DNA of 36,953 nt from Planctomycetota bacterium (GCA_020851075.1 JADZDL010000201.1:1-36953); one strand, 5' to 3'. Counted from the first letter of the stretch, positions 17,106 through 25,681 are shown. Program-made: numbers and translations. The notes: a model not told the origin generated them from the sequence alone.

Positions 17106-18515
17106 ATGCGCAACTTCTCCACCAGCCTCGTCATCCTCGCCGTCTCGACGACCCTGGCCCATGCCCAGGGCTTCGACTTCCTCTACACCACGTCGCAGAA
17201 CGAAGTCACGATCAGCGGCAGCGGCGGGACCGTGCTGCGCAACGTGCACCCCAACGACATCATGGCGATGCCGGCGTTCCCCTGCCCGCAGCTCGCGGAG
17301 AAGTGGTCGCCGCGGCAGTGCATGATCACGATGGCAGGCGACGAGGACGGCGACGATTCGTACTGGGAGCCGGGCCTCATGGGCTCGGTCGATGCACTGA
17401 TCACGACCGCCACCGCGGGCACTGCGCTCGTGAACCCGCGCACGGTCTGGTATTCGCCGAGCGTCGCGCTGAACACCACGGTGAGCGGTGGAGTCGGCCT
17501 GCGTCCGGGTGATATCGGTCGCATCGTGCGCACCGGCGCCGGGGATGGGCGCGTGCAGCACTTCATCCGCCAGGAGATGATCAACCAGGCGCTCGGCTTG
17601 CCGATCGCCACGGTGATCGACGTCGACGCGGCTGCGTTCGGCAACAACCAGGGGCTGTTCCTGTCGCTTGACACGGATATCGCCTGTTCGCCGTGTGGCG
17701 GCCCGACGCTGCTGCGCGATGGTGACGTGTTCTGCATTCCGCCGGGTGCATACACGATGACTGCCGCCGGCACGATCGGCGCGGTGGTCCCCAATAGCGC
17801 CGTGCGCGTCTACACCGAAGCGCAGATGGATGCTTTCGTCCTGAACGCGCAAGTTGCCAACAACGTCGGCGCCTGCGTCAACGTGGCCGTCGACACCGAA
17901 TCGCTCGATATCGACTTCTCGACGCCGAGCACCGTCGCGATCCCGGGATGCACTGGCACCGTGGTGTTCGTGCCGACGCTGATCTTCACGACGGAGACGC
18001 TGACGGGTGGTGCCATCCTCACGACGGCCTTCGGCGGCCAGATCTACAACTCGACCTGCGCCGCGCTCGGCACCAGCTGCGGTTCGGGCCCGACGCTCGG
18101 CCTGCAGATCGGCCTGCGTCCGCCGACCGCTGCGATGGGCATTCCGAGCTACGTGAACGCGCTCGCGAGCTCACGCCTGTTCACCTACACGGCCGAAGCG
18201 AAGCAGGCGCAGATTCCCGCCTTCACCTCGGCCCAGATCGACTTCAACACGCCGGGCATCGGCACCTGGGTGTTCATGACCTTCGCGCCGACGGGCCCCG
18301 GCGCCGTTGCCCCGTCCTCACCGGTCATCTGGGGTTTCCTCGGTTTCCCTGACTACTACATGGTGCCGAACTTCATGGGCACGGTCCCCGGCGGTTTCGC
18401 CACCTACACGAGCCCGGCGATTCCGTGGGTCTGCGACCTCGTGTTCCAAGGGGTCACGATCACCTCGGCGGGCACGATCGAAGCGAGCACGCCGACGATG
18501 GTCGAGGTCTTCTAG
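17106..18515 (+). CDS. Secreted protein of unknown function
   Basis: 469 residues from ATG 17106, preceded by AGGA at a spacing of 8 to 9 bases. It has a signal peptide (MRNFSTSLVILAVSTTLAHAQ). The mature part is rich in Thr, Gly, Ala and Pro with beta-type patterns and about nine cysteines, several in short pairs (ACSPCGG, CAALGTSCGSG), suggesting disulfides and extracellular location. No catalytic motif or repeat is recognised. It starts 87 bp after the propeller kinase, in the same direction, and its codon choice is strikingly uniform (mostly G/C-ending), which may mean strong expression. The last residues (VCDLVFQGVTITSAG) faintly resemble the end of the shared C-terminal module of neighbouring secreted proteins, but I do not assign it. 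Its stop shares CTAG with the converging RND gene. Confidence 0.8.
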   Translation: MRNFSTSLVILAVSTTLAHAQGFDFLYTTSQNEVTISGSGGTVLRNVHPNDIMAMPAFPCPQLAEKWSPRQCMITMAGDEDGDDSYWEPGLMGSVDALITTATAGTALVNPRTVWYSPSVALNTTVSGGVGLRPGDIGRIVRTGAGDGRVQHFIRQEMINQALGLPIATVIDVDAAAFGNNQGLFLSLDTDIACSPCGGPTLLRDGDVFCIPPGAYTMTAAGTIGAVVPNSAVRVYTEAQMDAFVLNAQVANNVGACVNVAVDTESLDIDFSTPSTVAIPGCTGTVVFVPTLIFTTETLTGGAILTTAFGGQIYNSTCAALGTSCGSGPTLGLQIGLRPPTAAMGIPSYVNALASSRLFTYTAEAKQAQIPAFTSAQIDFNTPGIGTWVFMTFAPTGPGAVAPSSPVIWGFLGFPDYYMVPNFMGTVPGGFATYTSPAIPWVCDLVFQGVTITSAGTIEASTPTMVEVF

Positions 18516-21500
18516 ACCGAGGGCTCTCCGCGCGGCGGGTGCTTCCCGGCCTTGTGGCGCAGCAGGTAGTAGATGACGGGCACGAGCACCAAGGTGAACG
18601 TGCTCGACACGACGAGCCCGAAGATGAGCGCCCACGCGAGGCCGCTGAAGATCGGATCGAGCGTGATCGGGATCGACGCGAGAATCGCGGCTCCCGCGGT
18701 CAGCACGATCGGCCGCAGGCGCACGGCGCCACTCTGCAGGATCGCCTGTTCGAGCGACGCGCCGCGCCGTTCGGCGCCCTGCACGAAGTCGATGAGGATG
18801 ATCGAATTGCGCACGGCGATGCCGGCGAGCGCGATCATGCCGATCATGCCGGTCGCGGTGAAGAACACCGGATTGCCGACCCCCGCGACGGGCTGATCGA
18901 GCAGCAGGTTCAGGATCCAGAAGCCCGGCAGGATGCCGAGGATCGTGAACGGGATCGACATCATGAGCACGAGCGGCATCGTGTAGCTCTTGGTCTCGTG
19001 CACGAGCAGGATGTAGATGCCGAGGCATGCCGCGAAGAACGCGAGGCCGAGGTCGCGGAATGCGTCGAGCGTGATCTTCCACTCGCCTTCGCCGCGCCAA
19101 TCGACTGCGTAGCCTTCGGGCACGCTCCAAGGCAGGCCGCCGCCGTTGTGGAGCAGCGTGCGTCCTTCGAGCGGGCGCGGCGCGGTGGCGACCACGGCTC
19201 CAGCCGCCTGCTGGTCCGCTTGGATATCGAGCACGATCTCGGCCGGCGGTCGTCCCGCAGCTTCGGCCATCACGTAGGCGACCCGTTCGAGGTTCTTGCG
19301 ATGGATGGTGCCATCGCGCGGCACGACCTCGAACTTGCCGATCTCGGCGAGGGCCACGAGTGCACCGTCGCGGCCCTGCACGCGCAGTTCGCCAAGCGCG
19401 CCCGCATCGGCGCGTTGCCACGGCGCGAGCCGAACCTGCACGGGCGGCGGTTGCAGTTCGCGCGGTTCGTGCAGGAACGTCGCAATCGTGCCGCCAACCG
19501 CCGTACGCAGCGCTTGCGCGGTCGTCGCGGCATCGATGCCGTGCAGGGCGGCCTTCTCGTGGTCGAGGTGGTAACGCAACTCCGCCGGCCGGGCTTCGAC
19601 GCTCGTTTCGACGTCGACGACGCCGGGCTCCTTCCGCAGGCGGGCAGCGAGGGACACCGTGGCCGCATCGAGTTCCTGCGGCTGTGCGTCGATGGGGCCG
19701 CGCACTTCGGCGACCAGGGTCGCCAGCACGGGCGGGCCCGGGGGCAATTCGACGACCTTGAGTGTGGCACCTGCCGCCGTGGCCGCCGGCAGCAGCAGTT
19801 CGCGCACGCGCAGCGCGAGCTGGTGGCTCTGGTGCTGCCGTTCGGTCTTCGGCAGCAGGCCCACGCGCAGTTCGCCGAGTTCGGGCGATTGGCGCAGGTA
19901 GTACTTGCGCACCATGCCGTTGAAGTCCATCGGTGAAGCGCAGCCCGCATAACTCGTCACCTCGGTGACCTCGGGCAGCCGTCGCGCTCGCGCGGCAAGA
20001 TCCTGCACGATCGCCGCGGTGCGTTCGAGCGTCGTGCCTTCGTCGAGATCGACGAGCACCTGCAGCTCGGTCTTGTTGTCGAACGGCAACATCTTGAGCG
20101 GCACGGCGCGCACGGCACCGAGCGACAACGCACCACCAAACAGCAGCGCGGTGACGCCGAACGCCGACCAGCGCACGAGGCGCGAGTGCAACATCGGGCG
20201 CACGATGGCACCGTAGATGCGGTGGACGAGCGTGTTGCCTTCACCATGGTCGTCGTGCCCCATTCCCTCAGGGCCATTGCCCGTACCATGGGCTCGCTCC
20301 GCCGTCTTGCGCAGGGCCAGGTGCGACATCCATGGCGTCAGCGTGAACGCGACAACCATGCTCATGAGCATCGAAATCGGCACGTTGAGGGCCATGGGCC
20401 GCATGTACGGGCCCATCATGCCGGTGATGAAGAACAGCGGCAGGAAGCTCAGGATCACCGCCAGCGTCGCGGTGATGACGGGCGGTCGCACTTCGTCGAC
20501 GGCATCGAGCACGGCCTGCAACGGCGTCCGATCGCGGCGCAGCAGATGGCGGTGGATATTCTCGACATCGACGATCGGATCGTCGACGACGAGGCCCAGC
20601 GACAGGATCAGTGCAAACAGCGTCACACGATTGATGCTGTAGCCAAACAGGTAGTTGGTGAGCAGCGTGAGGCCGAACGTGATCGGCACCGCGAGCGCTA
20701 CGACGATGGCCTCGCGCCAGCCGAGCATCATCGTGATGAGCAGCACGACGATCGCGATTGCGACGAGCAGGCCCTCGAGCAGCTCGTCGACCTTGCCATC
20801 GGCGGTGCGCCCCGAATCGCGCGTGATCGTGATCTGCACGTCGTCGGGCAGGATCTGCTCGCGCAGCTCTTCGAGCCGTTCGCGCAGATGCTCGGCCGTG
20901 CTCACGGCGTTGGCGCCGCGACGTTTCGCGATGGCGATCGTCACTGCGTTCTCCGGCGTCGAGTCCTCGCCGTGGTGCGCGGCGCCATCGTGCAGCAGCA
21001 CATACGACGAAGGCTCCGCGGGGCCGTCGCTCACCTGCGCGATTTCGCCGAGATGGGTGGGCTGGCCCGCAAACGTCCCGATCACGATCTCGCGCAGGGC
21101 CGCCGCATCGGGGGCGATGGCGCTGGCTTCGACGGTGATCGTACGATCGAGTTGCTGGCCGGTGCCGACGGTGGCCGAAGTGGAGGCGGCGGCGAGGGCC
21201 TGTTCGACCGCGGTGAACGACAGGTTGCGGCTCGCGAGTGCGGTGGCATCGACCTGCACGCTGAGCTGCCGCGGACGGCCACCGTAGATGGTCGCGGGCC
21301 CCGTCTCTTCCACCTGCTGCAGGCGCGCGAGCAGCTCTTCGCCGATGCGCCGCAAGGCGTGGTCGGACTGCGTGCGGCTGTGCAACGTGGCGACGAGGAT
21401 CGGCACGTCATCGATCGACACCGAATCGACGCGCCAGCTCTGCACCTGCGGCGGGATCTCCGCCTGATGCTGCTGCAGGGTGCTGTGCAGCTTCACCAGG

Positions 21501-21832
21501 CTGTCTTCGCGATTCTCGCCGACGAAGAACCGCGCCGTCACCACCGCCTGGCCCCGCCGGCTCATCGAATACACGTATTCGACGCCGCTGATGCCGCGCA
21601 CGATGCGTTCGATCGGGATCGTGATCTGCCGCTCGACCTCGAGTGCCGAAGCGCCTGGTGCTGCGACGAGGATCTCGGCCATCGGCACGATGATCTGTGG
21701 ATCCTCTTCGCGCGGGGTCACGAGCAGTGCAATGCCGCCCGCGATCAGCGACAGCATCAACAGGAGCGGCGCCAGGTTGCCCGTGAGGAACACCTTGACT
21801 ATGCGTTGCGTCAGGCTGGTGGAGTGTTCCAT
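18512..21832 (-). CDS. RND-family efflux permease
   Basis: 1106 residues from ATG 21832. It has the typical RND layout: membrane helix (APLLLMLSLIAGGIALLV), large periplasmic loop, helices 2-6 from ~350, second periplasmic loop, and helices 8-12 in the last ~250 residues. LVTPREEDPQI, PGASALEVERQIT and IERIVRGISGVE are standard N-terminal motifs. Helix 4 carries GLVVDDPIVDVENIHRHLL with Asp417-Asp418, the pair equivalent to the proton-relay aspartates of AcrB. It is closest in style to the drug/HAE branch rather than CzcA metal pumps, which have a single Asp and Gly. It is the inner-membrane part of a tripartite exporter driven by the proton gradient. The adaptor gene lies 3 bp upstream; no TolC-type outer-membrane gene is present. 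Confidence 0.93.
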   Translation of the reverse strand: MEHSTSLTQRIVKVFLTGNLAPLLLMLSLIAGGIALLVTPREEDPQIIVPMAEILVAAPGASALEVERQITIPIERIVRGISGVEYVYSMSRRGQAVVTARFFVGENREDSLVKLHSTLQQHQAEIPPQVQSWRVDSVSIDDVPILVATLHSRTQSDHALRRIGEELLARLQQVEETGPATIYGGRPRQLSVQVDATALASRNLSFTAVEQALAAASTSATVGTGQQLDRTITVEASAIAPDAAALREIVIGTFAGQPTHLGEIAQVSDGPAEPSSYVLLHDGAAHHGEDSTPENAVTIAIAKRRGANAVSTAEHLRERLEELREQILPDDVQITITRDSGRTADGKVDELLEGLLVAIAIVVLLITMMLGWREAIVVALAVPITFGLTLLTNYLFGYSINRVTLFALILSLGLVVDDPIVDVENIHRHLLRRDRTPLQAVLDAVDEVRPPVITATLAVILSFLPLFFITGMMGPYMRPMALNVPISMLMSMVVAFTLTPWMSHLALRKTAERAHGTGNGPEGMGHDDHGEGNTLVHRIYGAIVRPMLHSRLVRWSAFGVTALLFGGALSLGAVRAVPLKMLPFDNKTELQVLVDLDEGTTLERTAAIVQDLAARARRLPEVTEVTSYAGCASPMDFNGMVRKYYLRQSPELGELRVGLLPKTERQHQSHQLALRVRELLLPAATAAGATLKVVELPPGPPVLATLVAEVRGPIDAQPQELDAATVSLAARLRKEPGVVDVETSVEARPAELRYHLDHEKAALHGIDAATTAQALRTAVGGTIATFLHEPRELQPPPVQVRLAPWQRADAGALGELRVQGRDGALVALAEIGKFEVVPRDGTIHRKNLERVAYVMAEAAGRPPAEIVLDIQADQQAAGAVVATAPRPLEGRTLLHNGGGLPWSVPEGYAVDWRGEGEWKITLDAFRDLGLAFFAACLGIYILLVHETKSYTMPLVLMMSIPFTILGILPGFWILNLLLDQPVAGVGNPVFFTATGMIGMIALAGIAVRNSIILIDFVQGAERRGASLEQAILQSGAVRLRPIVLTAGAAILASIPITLDPIFSGLAWALIFGLVVSSTFTLVLVPVIYYLLRHKAGKHPPRGEPSV

Positions 21833-21835
21833 GGA

Positions 21836-22939
21836 CTACCGTGCCGTTGCGTTCTGGAGCACGACTTCGCCCGCGACGAGGCCACTCAGGATCTCGACCG
21901 AATCGCCATCACTGCGGCCCGTGCGCACAAACCGGCGCTGCATGGTCCCTTCGGCGGTCACCACGCCGACGAAGTCGAGTTGGCCGATGCTCTGTACGGC
22001 GGTCTTTGGCACGCGCAGCAGCGCCACGGTGTCGATCGGCACGTGCAAACGCCCGAACATGCCCGTCACGATGCCGGGCTGGCACGGTCCCGTGACCTTC
22101 ACTTCAAACGAACGGCTCTGCGCCTGCGCCATCGGCACGATCTCGGCGACTGTGCCCTGGCACTGTTTGCCGAGCGAATCGAGCGTGACGTCGACGGTCT
22201 GGCCGATCTGCAGACGGCCCGCAAGTTCTTCGCGCACGATGGCGACCAGTTGCAACCGCGTAGGGTCGTAGATCGTGCAGATCGGCTGTCCGGGCTGCAC
22301 GATGTCGCCCTGGTTGATCTGTTTGTCGACGACGATGCCGGTGATCGGCGCCGTGATCTTCGCAAAGCCCAGCGCCGTCTCCGCGCCGGTCACCGTCTTC
22401 TGCGCGCGTTCGACTTCGGCCACGGCGGTCGCAAACGCGGTGCGGTCGCTGTCGACCTTCGAAGACGCCGCGATGCCCTGTTGCGCCAGCGACTCGCTGC
22501 GTTCCAGGTCGCTCTTGGCCTGATCGCGCCGCGAAGTGGCCGCATTCAGCGCCGCCCGCGACTGGTCAAGCAGTGCCTGCAGATCCGTCGCCTCGAGCTC
22601 GACGAGCAGTTCGTTCTCCTGCACCGGTTGGCCCGCGCGCGTGATCGCGAGCGTCTTCACGCGGCCCAGGATCCGCGACGCGACGATGGTCTCGCGCACG
22701 GCGCGGATCGTGCCGATCGCGGTCTCCGTGCGCAGGCTGTCCGTGAGCTTCGTCGTGAACCGCGGCCCTTCGGGCGCCTGCCGGGTCTCCGGGGTCGGTT
22801 TGCCCGGCGCGAGGCGCCCGTGGAAGGCGCCCATGAGCCAGGCCAGCAGCAGGACCATGGCCAGGATGCCGAGGGAAATGAGCAAGGGGCGCCGCAGGCG
22901 CGACAGGGAGAAGCGCGGCATGGGCCCATGATGGGCCAT
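21836..22939 (-). CDS. RND efflux periplasmic adaptor (membrane fusion protein, HlyD/AcrA type)
   Basis: 367 residues if started at ATG 22939; ATG 22921 (MPRFSLSRLRR) is an equally possible start and neither has a Shine-Dalgarno site. One N-terminal anchor (LLISLGILAMVLLLAWLMG) is followed by the half-lipoyl motif (ASRILGRVKTLAI...GQPVQENELLVEL), a coiled-coil hairpin (ALLDQSRAALNAATSRRDQAKSDLERSE...AFATAVAEVERAQKTV), the second half-lipoyl (AKITAPITGIVVDKQINQGDIV) and beta-barrel/membrane-proximal domains. It links the RND permease to an outer-membrane channel. It forms an operon with the permease, only 3 bp apart. Confidence 0.92.
   Translation of the reverse strand: MAHHGPMPRFSLSRLRRPLLISLGILAMVLLLAWLMGAFHGRLAPGKPTPETRQAPEGPRFTTKLTDSLRTETAIGTIRAVRETIVASRILGRVKTLAITRAGQPVQENELLVELEATDLQALLDQSRAALNAATSRRDQAKSDLERSESLAQQGIAASSKVDSDRTAFATAVAEVERAQKTVTGAETALGFAKITAPITGIVVDKQINQGDIVQPGQPICTIYDPTRLQLVAIVREELAGRLQIGQTVDVTLDSLGKQCQGTVAEIVPMAQAQSRSFEVKVTGPCQPGIVTGMFGRLHVPIDTVALLRVPKTAVQSIGQLDFVGVVTAEGTMQRRFVRTGRSDGDSVEILSGLVAGEVVLQNATAR
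22923..22937. promoter_or_regulatory. Inverted repeat at the adaptor start codon
   Basis: GGCCCAT (22923-22929) and ATGGGCC (22931-22937) form a perfect 7-bp-arm palindrome with one central base, located between the two candidate start codons of the adaptor. It could be an operator or could simply be a coding coincidence. Confidence 0.3.
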
Positions 22940-23074
22940 GGCCAGAGGTGGGACTACCGGACTAGGGCGCAGTGGCCGAAGGTGGGAGGGTGGTGGGGAA
23001 GCAGGCCGGTGCAAGAACGACCCGGATCCGCCATTCTGTGACGCGATCTGGCGACGTCACCGCCGGACTGCGAT

Positions 23075-23093
23075 TGGCGGGGAGTCCTCGCCA
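23075..23093. promoter_or_regulatory. 19-bp near-palindrome upstream of the kelch-like gene
   Basis: TGGCGGGGA and TCCTCGCCA (one imperfect pair) surround a central G, 30 bp before the kelch-like gene start in the 183-bp divergent region between it and the RND operon. The form suits a dimeric regulator site or an RNA hairpin. No promoter boxes are recognised with confidence. Confidence 0.35.
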
Positions 23094-23122
23094 AGCTGGC
23101 ACATCGTTTGCTTCTGCCGCGT

Positions 23123-25312
23123 ATGCGTCCCTCCAGCATGCTCTTGGGGTTAGTTGTCGTCGGCTCCCTTCCCGCGCAAGCGATGCGCAACCTGGATGTG
23201 CCGAGCATGGTCGCGTGCAGCATGGGTTTCGATGCCGCGCGCGGTACCTTGGTGCTCACTGGGCCCGACGGGGTCTACGAACTGCGCCAAGGCGCCTGGC
23301 GGCGGCTGCCGGGGCGGCCGCCGTCCGCCCAGTTTGCGGCGTTCGCCACTGCTGCCCCGCAGCGCTGGCTGGCCCTCGAATCCACCAACGGGCAGCCGCG
23401 CCTGTGGCGAGGGGATGCGCTGCAATGGGAAGAACTGGCCGTCGCGGGTGGGCCGGGGTTGCCAAGGTACGCGGCCTTCGACAGTAGCCGTAACGAGATC
23501 GTGACGTTCGGCGGCTACGACCCAGCCCAACCGATCGGCACATGGACCTTCGACCAGACCTGGGTGTTTGATGGAGTCGCGTGGCAGCGCCGCCTGCCGA
23601 CCACGGTACCGCCGGCCGGAGGCTATGGTGCATTGGTCTACGATGCCGTGCGCCAGCGGACCGTACTGGCCCAAGGGCAGATCGGCGGCCTGCTCCAGAC
23701 CTGGGAGTGGGATGGTTCCGCCTGGTCGGCGATCGCGACCGCGGCGGCGCCGCCGACCCGCAGCGGGGCCTCGATCGCGTTCGACCAGAGCCGCGGCCGC
23801 ACGCTGCTGGTTGGCGGCAACGATGCGAATGGTCCGCTCGCCGACTGCTGGGAATACGACGGCACCACGTGGCAGCAGGTGGCGTCGCTACCGGGCGCCG
23901 CGCGCAGTTTCGCCGCGATCGCCCACGATCCAGGCCTCGGCGGCATCTTGGTGCTCGGTGGCTTCGACGGCACGTTCGAACTGCAGGACGCGTGGCTCTG
24001 GGATGGCCTCGCCTGGACACCAGGCCCGGCGTTTGGCCCTGCGCCGACCGCGACCTACGGCGGCACCGTCGCGATCGAACCCACCGGCCCCAGTGGTGCC
24101 GGCGTGCTCTACTTCGGCGGAGGCAACCCCACGCGCTTCCCCACCTACAGCAGCGAGACGTGGCGGTGGGACGGCAGCGCGTGGGCGCAATTGCCGGCAC
24201 CTGGGCTGGTTCTCATGCCGACGTTTCCGGCTCCACTGGGCTCCGGTTTGCAGGGCGCCTTGCTGTGGTCGCAGCAGGCGGCGATGCACCTGCTGTTTGG
24301 CTACACGATTGCAGAACAGTCGTACAACGTGCCGGTCGTCGGCTACCCGCACAGCATGTCGACGTGGAACGGCTCGGCGTGGAGTCCGACGCCGGTGTCG
24401 TCGCTGCCGCCTGTGCGCCGCTTCGCCGCACTCGCGGTGGACACCGCCCGCAACGAAGCCGTGCTGTTCGGCGGCACGCCAGCGACGGGGGCCCTGCTCT
24501 CTGACACCTGGGTGTTCGACGGCAGCCAATGGCTGCAACGGACGCCTGCGGCGAGCCCGTCGGCGAGGTCCGGCCACACGATGGCGTACGACGCCGGCCG
24601 GAACCGCACGGTTCTGTTTGGCGGCTACGACAGCCAGGGAACTTGCTCCGACACCTGGGAGTGGAACGGCAGCAGCTGGACGCAGGTCGCCACCGCGCAC
24701 CTGCCACCGCAGGGCAGTGCCACGTTCGATGCAATTCGCCAACGAGTACTGCTGCTCGCCGACCCCGTGTCGTTGCCGGCCGGCACCGCCGCGGCGTGGA
24801 CCTACGACGGGGTAGACTGGTCGGGCGTCGTTGACACCGGGCCGGCCCTCGGCGGGCGCGCGCTCGGGACGTTCGGCCAGGACGTGCTCGTCGAACAAGC
24901 CGGCCGCCTCTACGCCTACCGCTTCGGCGATGCGCGCGTCGAGGCGTTCGGCACCGCCTGCAGTGCCGACGCCGCGCTATTGACCACAAACCGCCTGCCC
25001 GAACTCGGCGCCGCGGACTTCACGGTCGAACTCAGCCACGCCCCCGGCAGCAGCATCGCGCTCGTCGTTGGCGCCGTGGGGGTGCTGCCGGTCCCGGTCC
25101 CCGTGCTCGGCTGCACGCTGCTCGTCGACTCAACGCAGGCCGTCGTGTTGCTGGCGACCGATGCGCGGGGCCGCGCCGGAGCAGTTGTTCCGGTGCCGAA
25201 CCTCGTGGCCCTGCTCAGCGTCGAACTCGGTTTTCAGGGGGCGACGTTCGCACCGTTGGCTCCCCAGGGCATCGCGCTGACGCGCGGCGTGCGGGCGCGG
25301 CTCGGCCGCTGA
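23123..25312 (+). CDS. Secreted kelch-like repeat protein with C-terminal GxAC/GC module
   Basis: 729 residues from ATG 23123 (MRPSSMLLGLVVVGSLPAQA, signal peptide); a TTG at 23108 is possible but unneeded. Residues ~25-600 carry about ten to twelve kelch-type blades with two alternating signatures, 'AFDSSRNEIVTFGGY' and 'DTWEWNGSSWTQV', for example near TLLVGGND, LVLGGFDG, VLFGGTPA and VLFGGYDS. They should form one or two beta-propellers. The last ~120 residues start EAFGTACSADA and include VLGCTLLVDST, the module shared with the protease and the propeller-like protein. Such proteins are numerous in some planctomycetes; their ligands are unknown. Divergent from the RND operon. Confidence 0.86.
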   Translation: MRPSSMLLGLVVVGSLPAQAMRNLDVPSMVACSMGFDAARGTLVLTGPDGVYELRQGAWRRLPGRPPSAQFAAFATAAPQRWLALESTNGQPRLWRGDALQWEELAVAGGPGLPRYAAFDSSRNEIVTFGGYDPAQPIGTWTFDQTWVFDGVAWQRRLPTTVPPAGGYGALVYDAVRQRTVLAQGQIGGLLQTWEWDGSAWSAIATAAAPPTRSGASIAFDQSRGRTLLVGGNDANGPLADCWEYDGTTWQQVASLPGAARSFAAIAHDPGLGGILVLGGFDGTFELQDAWLWDGLAWTPGPAFGPAPTATYGGTVAIEPTGPSGAGVLYFGGGNPTRFPTYSSETWRWDGSAWAQLPAPGLVLMPTFPAPLGSGLQGALLWSQQAAMHLLFGYTIAEQSYNVPVVGYPHSMSTWNGSAWSPTPVSSLPPVRRFAALAVDTARNEAVLFGGTPATGALLSDTWVFDGSQWLQRTPAASPSARSGHTMAYDAGRNRTVLFGGYDSQGTCSDTWEWNGSSWTQVATAHLPPQGSATFDAIRQRVLLLADPVSLPAGTAAAWTYDGVDWSGVVDTGPALGGRALGTFGQDVLVEQAGRLYAYRFGDARVEAFGTACSADAALLTTNRLPELGAADFTVELSHAPGSSIALVVGAVGVLPVPVPVLGCTLLVDSTQAVVLLATDARGRAGAVVPVPNLVALLSVELGFQGATFAPLAPQGIALTRGVRARLGR

Positions 25313-25380
25313 GGCTCTGTGCTGTTTCGTCAGCGCACCCCTTGATCCGCTCGGCAGCGTCGTGGATGGTTGCGCACCAC

Positions 25381-25406
25381 CCGTTTGTGGTCTCAGTGGC
25401 AAACGG
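25381..25406 (+). terminator. Hairpin downstream of the kelch-like gene
   Basis: CCGTTTG (25381-25387) and CAAACGG (25400-25406) form a perfect 7-bp stem with a 12-base loop, 69 bp after the kelch-like stop and followed by a mildly T-rich stretch. It may end that transcript before the tRNA. The rest of 25313-25501 shows no gene and no promoter I can defend. Confidence 0.35.
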
Positions 25407-25501
25407 TCGGTTTGTTATCTGGTATTCGTCCCGCGGAAACGCCAGTCTGCGGGGCCATGACAACAGGGGCCGAGACCCGACCTGTTGTGCTGTTTCTGTT
25501 C

Positions 25502-25600
25502 GGGAGTGCATCAGTGCTGGTGTGCTGCCTGGTCTTCAAAACCTGTGGGGTCCCACCTCGAGTGGGTCCCGGTGGGTTCGATTCCCATGCACTCCCGCCA
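25502..25600 (+). tRNA. selC: Selenocysteine tRNA (anticodon UCA)
   Basis: 99 bases including encoded GCCA. The acceptor stem has 8 bp (25502-25509 with 25589-25596) and the T stem 5 bp (25572-25576 with 25584-25588, loop TTCGATT), the 8+5 shape of bacterial tRNA-Sec. The D stem has 6 bp (25512-25517 with 25522-25527) with a 4-base loop, also diagnostic. The anticodon loop CTTCAAA (25534-25540) carries TCA at 25536-25538. A long variable arm lies between the anticodon and T arms (CCCAC pairs with GTGGG, then a T-T mismatch and three G-C pairs). SelA charges it with Sec and SelB delivers it at UGA codons. The anticodon stem (25529-25533 with 25541-25545) contains one U-U mismatch. selA, selB and selD are not in the window. 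Confidence 0.95.
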
Positions 25601-25603
25601 TTC

Positions 25604-25642
25604 TTTCGACTGGTTGTTTCGACTGGCCTTTTCGACTGGCCC
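25604..25642. repeat. Three tandem 13-bp units after tRNA-Sec
   Basis: TTTCGACTGG starts at 25604, 25617 and 25630, giving three units of exactly 13 bp (tails TTG, CCT, CCC). The array begins 3 bp after the tRNA CCA end. Confidence 0.9.
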
Positions 25643-25648
25643 GCTGCC

Positions 25649-25681
25649 GCCGACCTGAAGCCGACTTGACGCCGATCTGAT
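25649..25681. repeat. Three tandem 11-bp units before the permease
   Basis: GCCGACCTGAA, GCCGACTTGAC and GCCGATCTGAT follow one another at 25649, 25660 and 25671. The last unit runs into the ATG (25680) of the permease gene. Confidence 0.85.

Noticed and set aside
18512..18515. Four-base overlap of converging stop codons in CTAG
   Set aside because: It is a compact but ordinary arrangement in tightly packed genomes; no function implied.
20186..23041. 951-codon plus-strand open frame opposite the RND permease and adaptor
   Set aside because: It is rich in Arg, His, Asp and Gln with no domain, and lies exactly antisense to two clearly conserved genes; long antisense frames are expected at this GC content.
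25601..25681. CRISPR array
   Set aside because: The units are contiguous 13- and 11-mers without spacers, and there are no cas genes.
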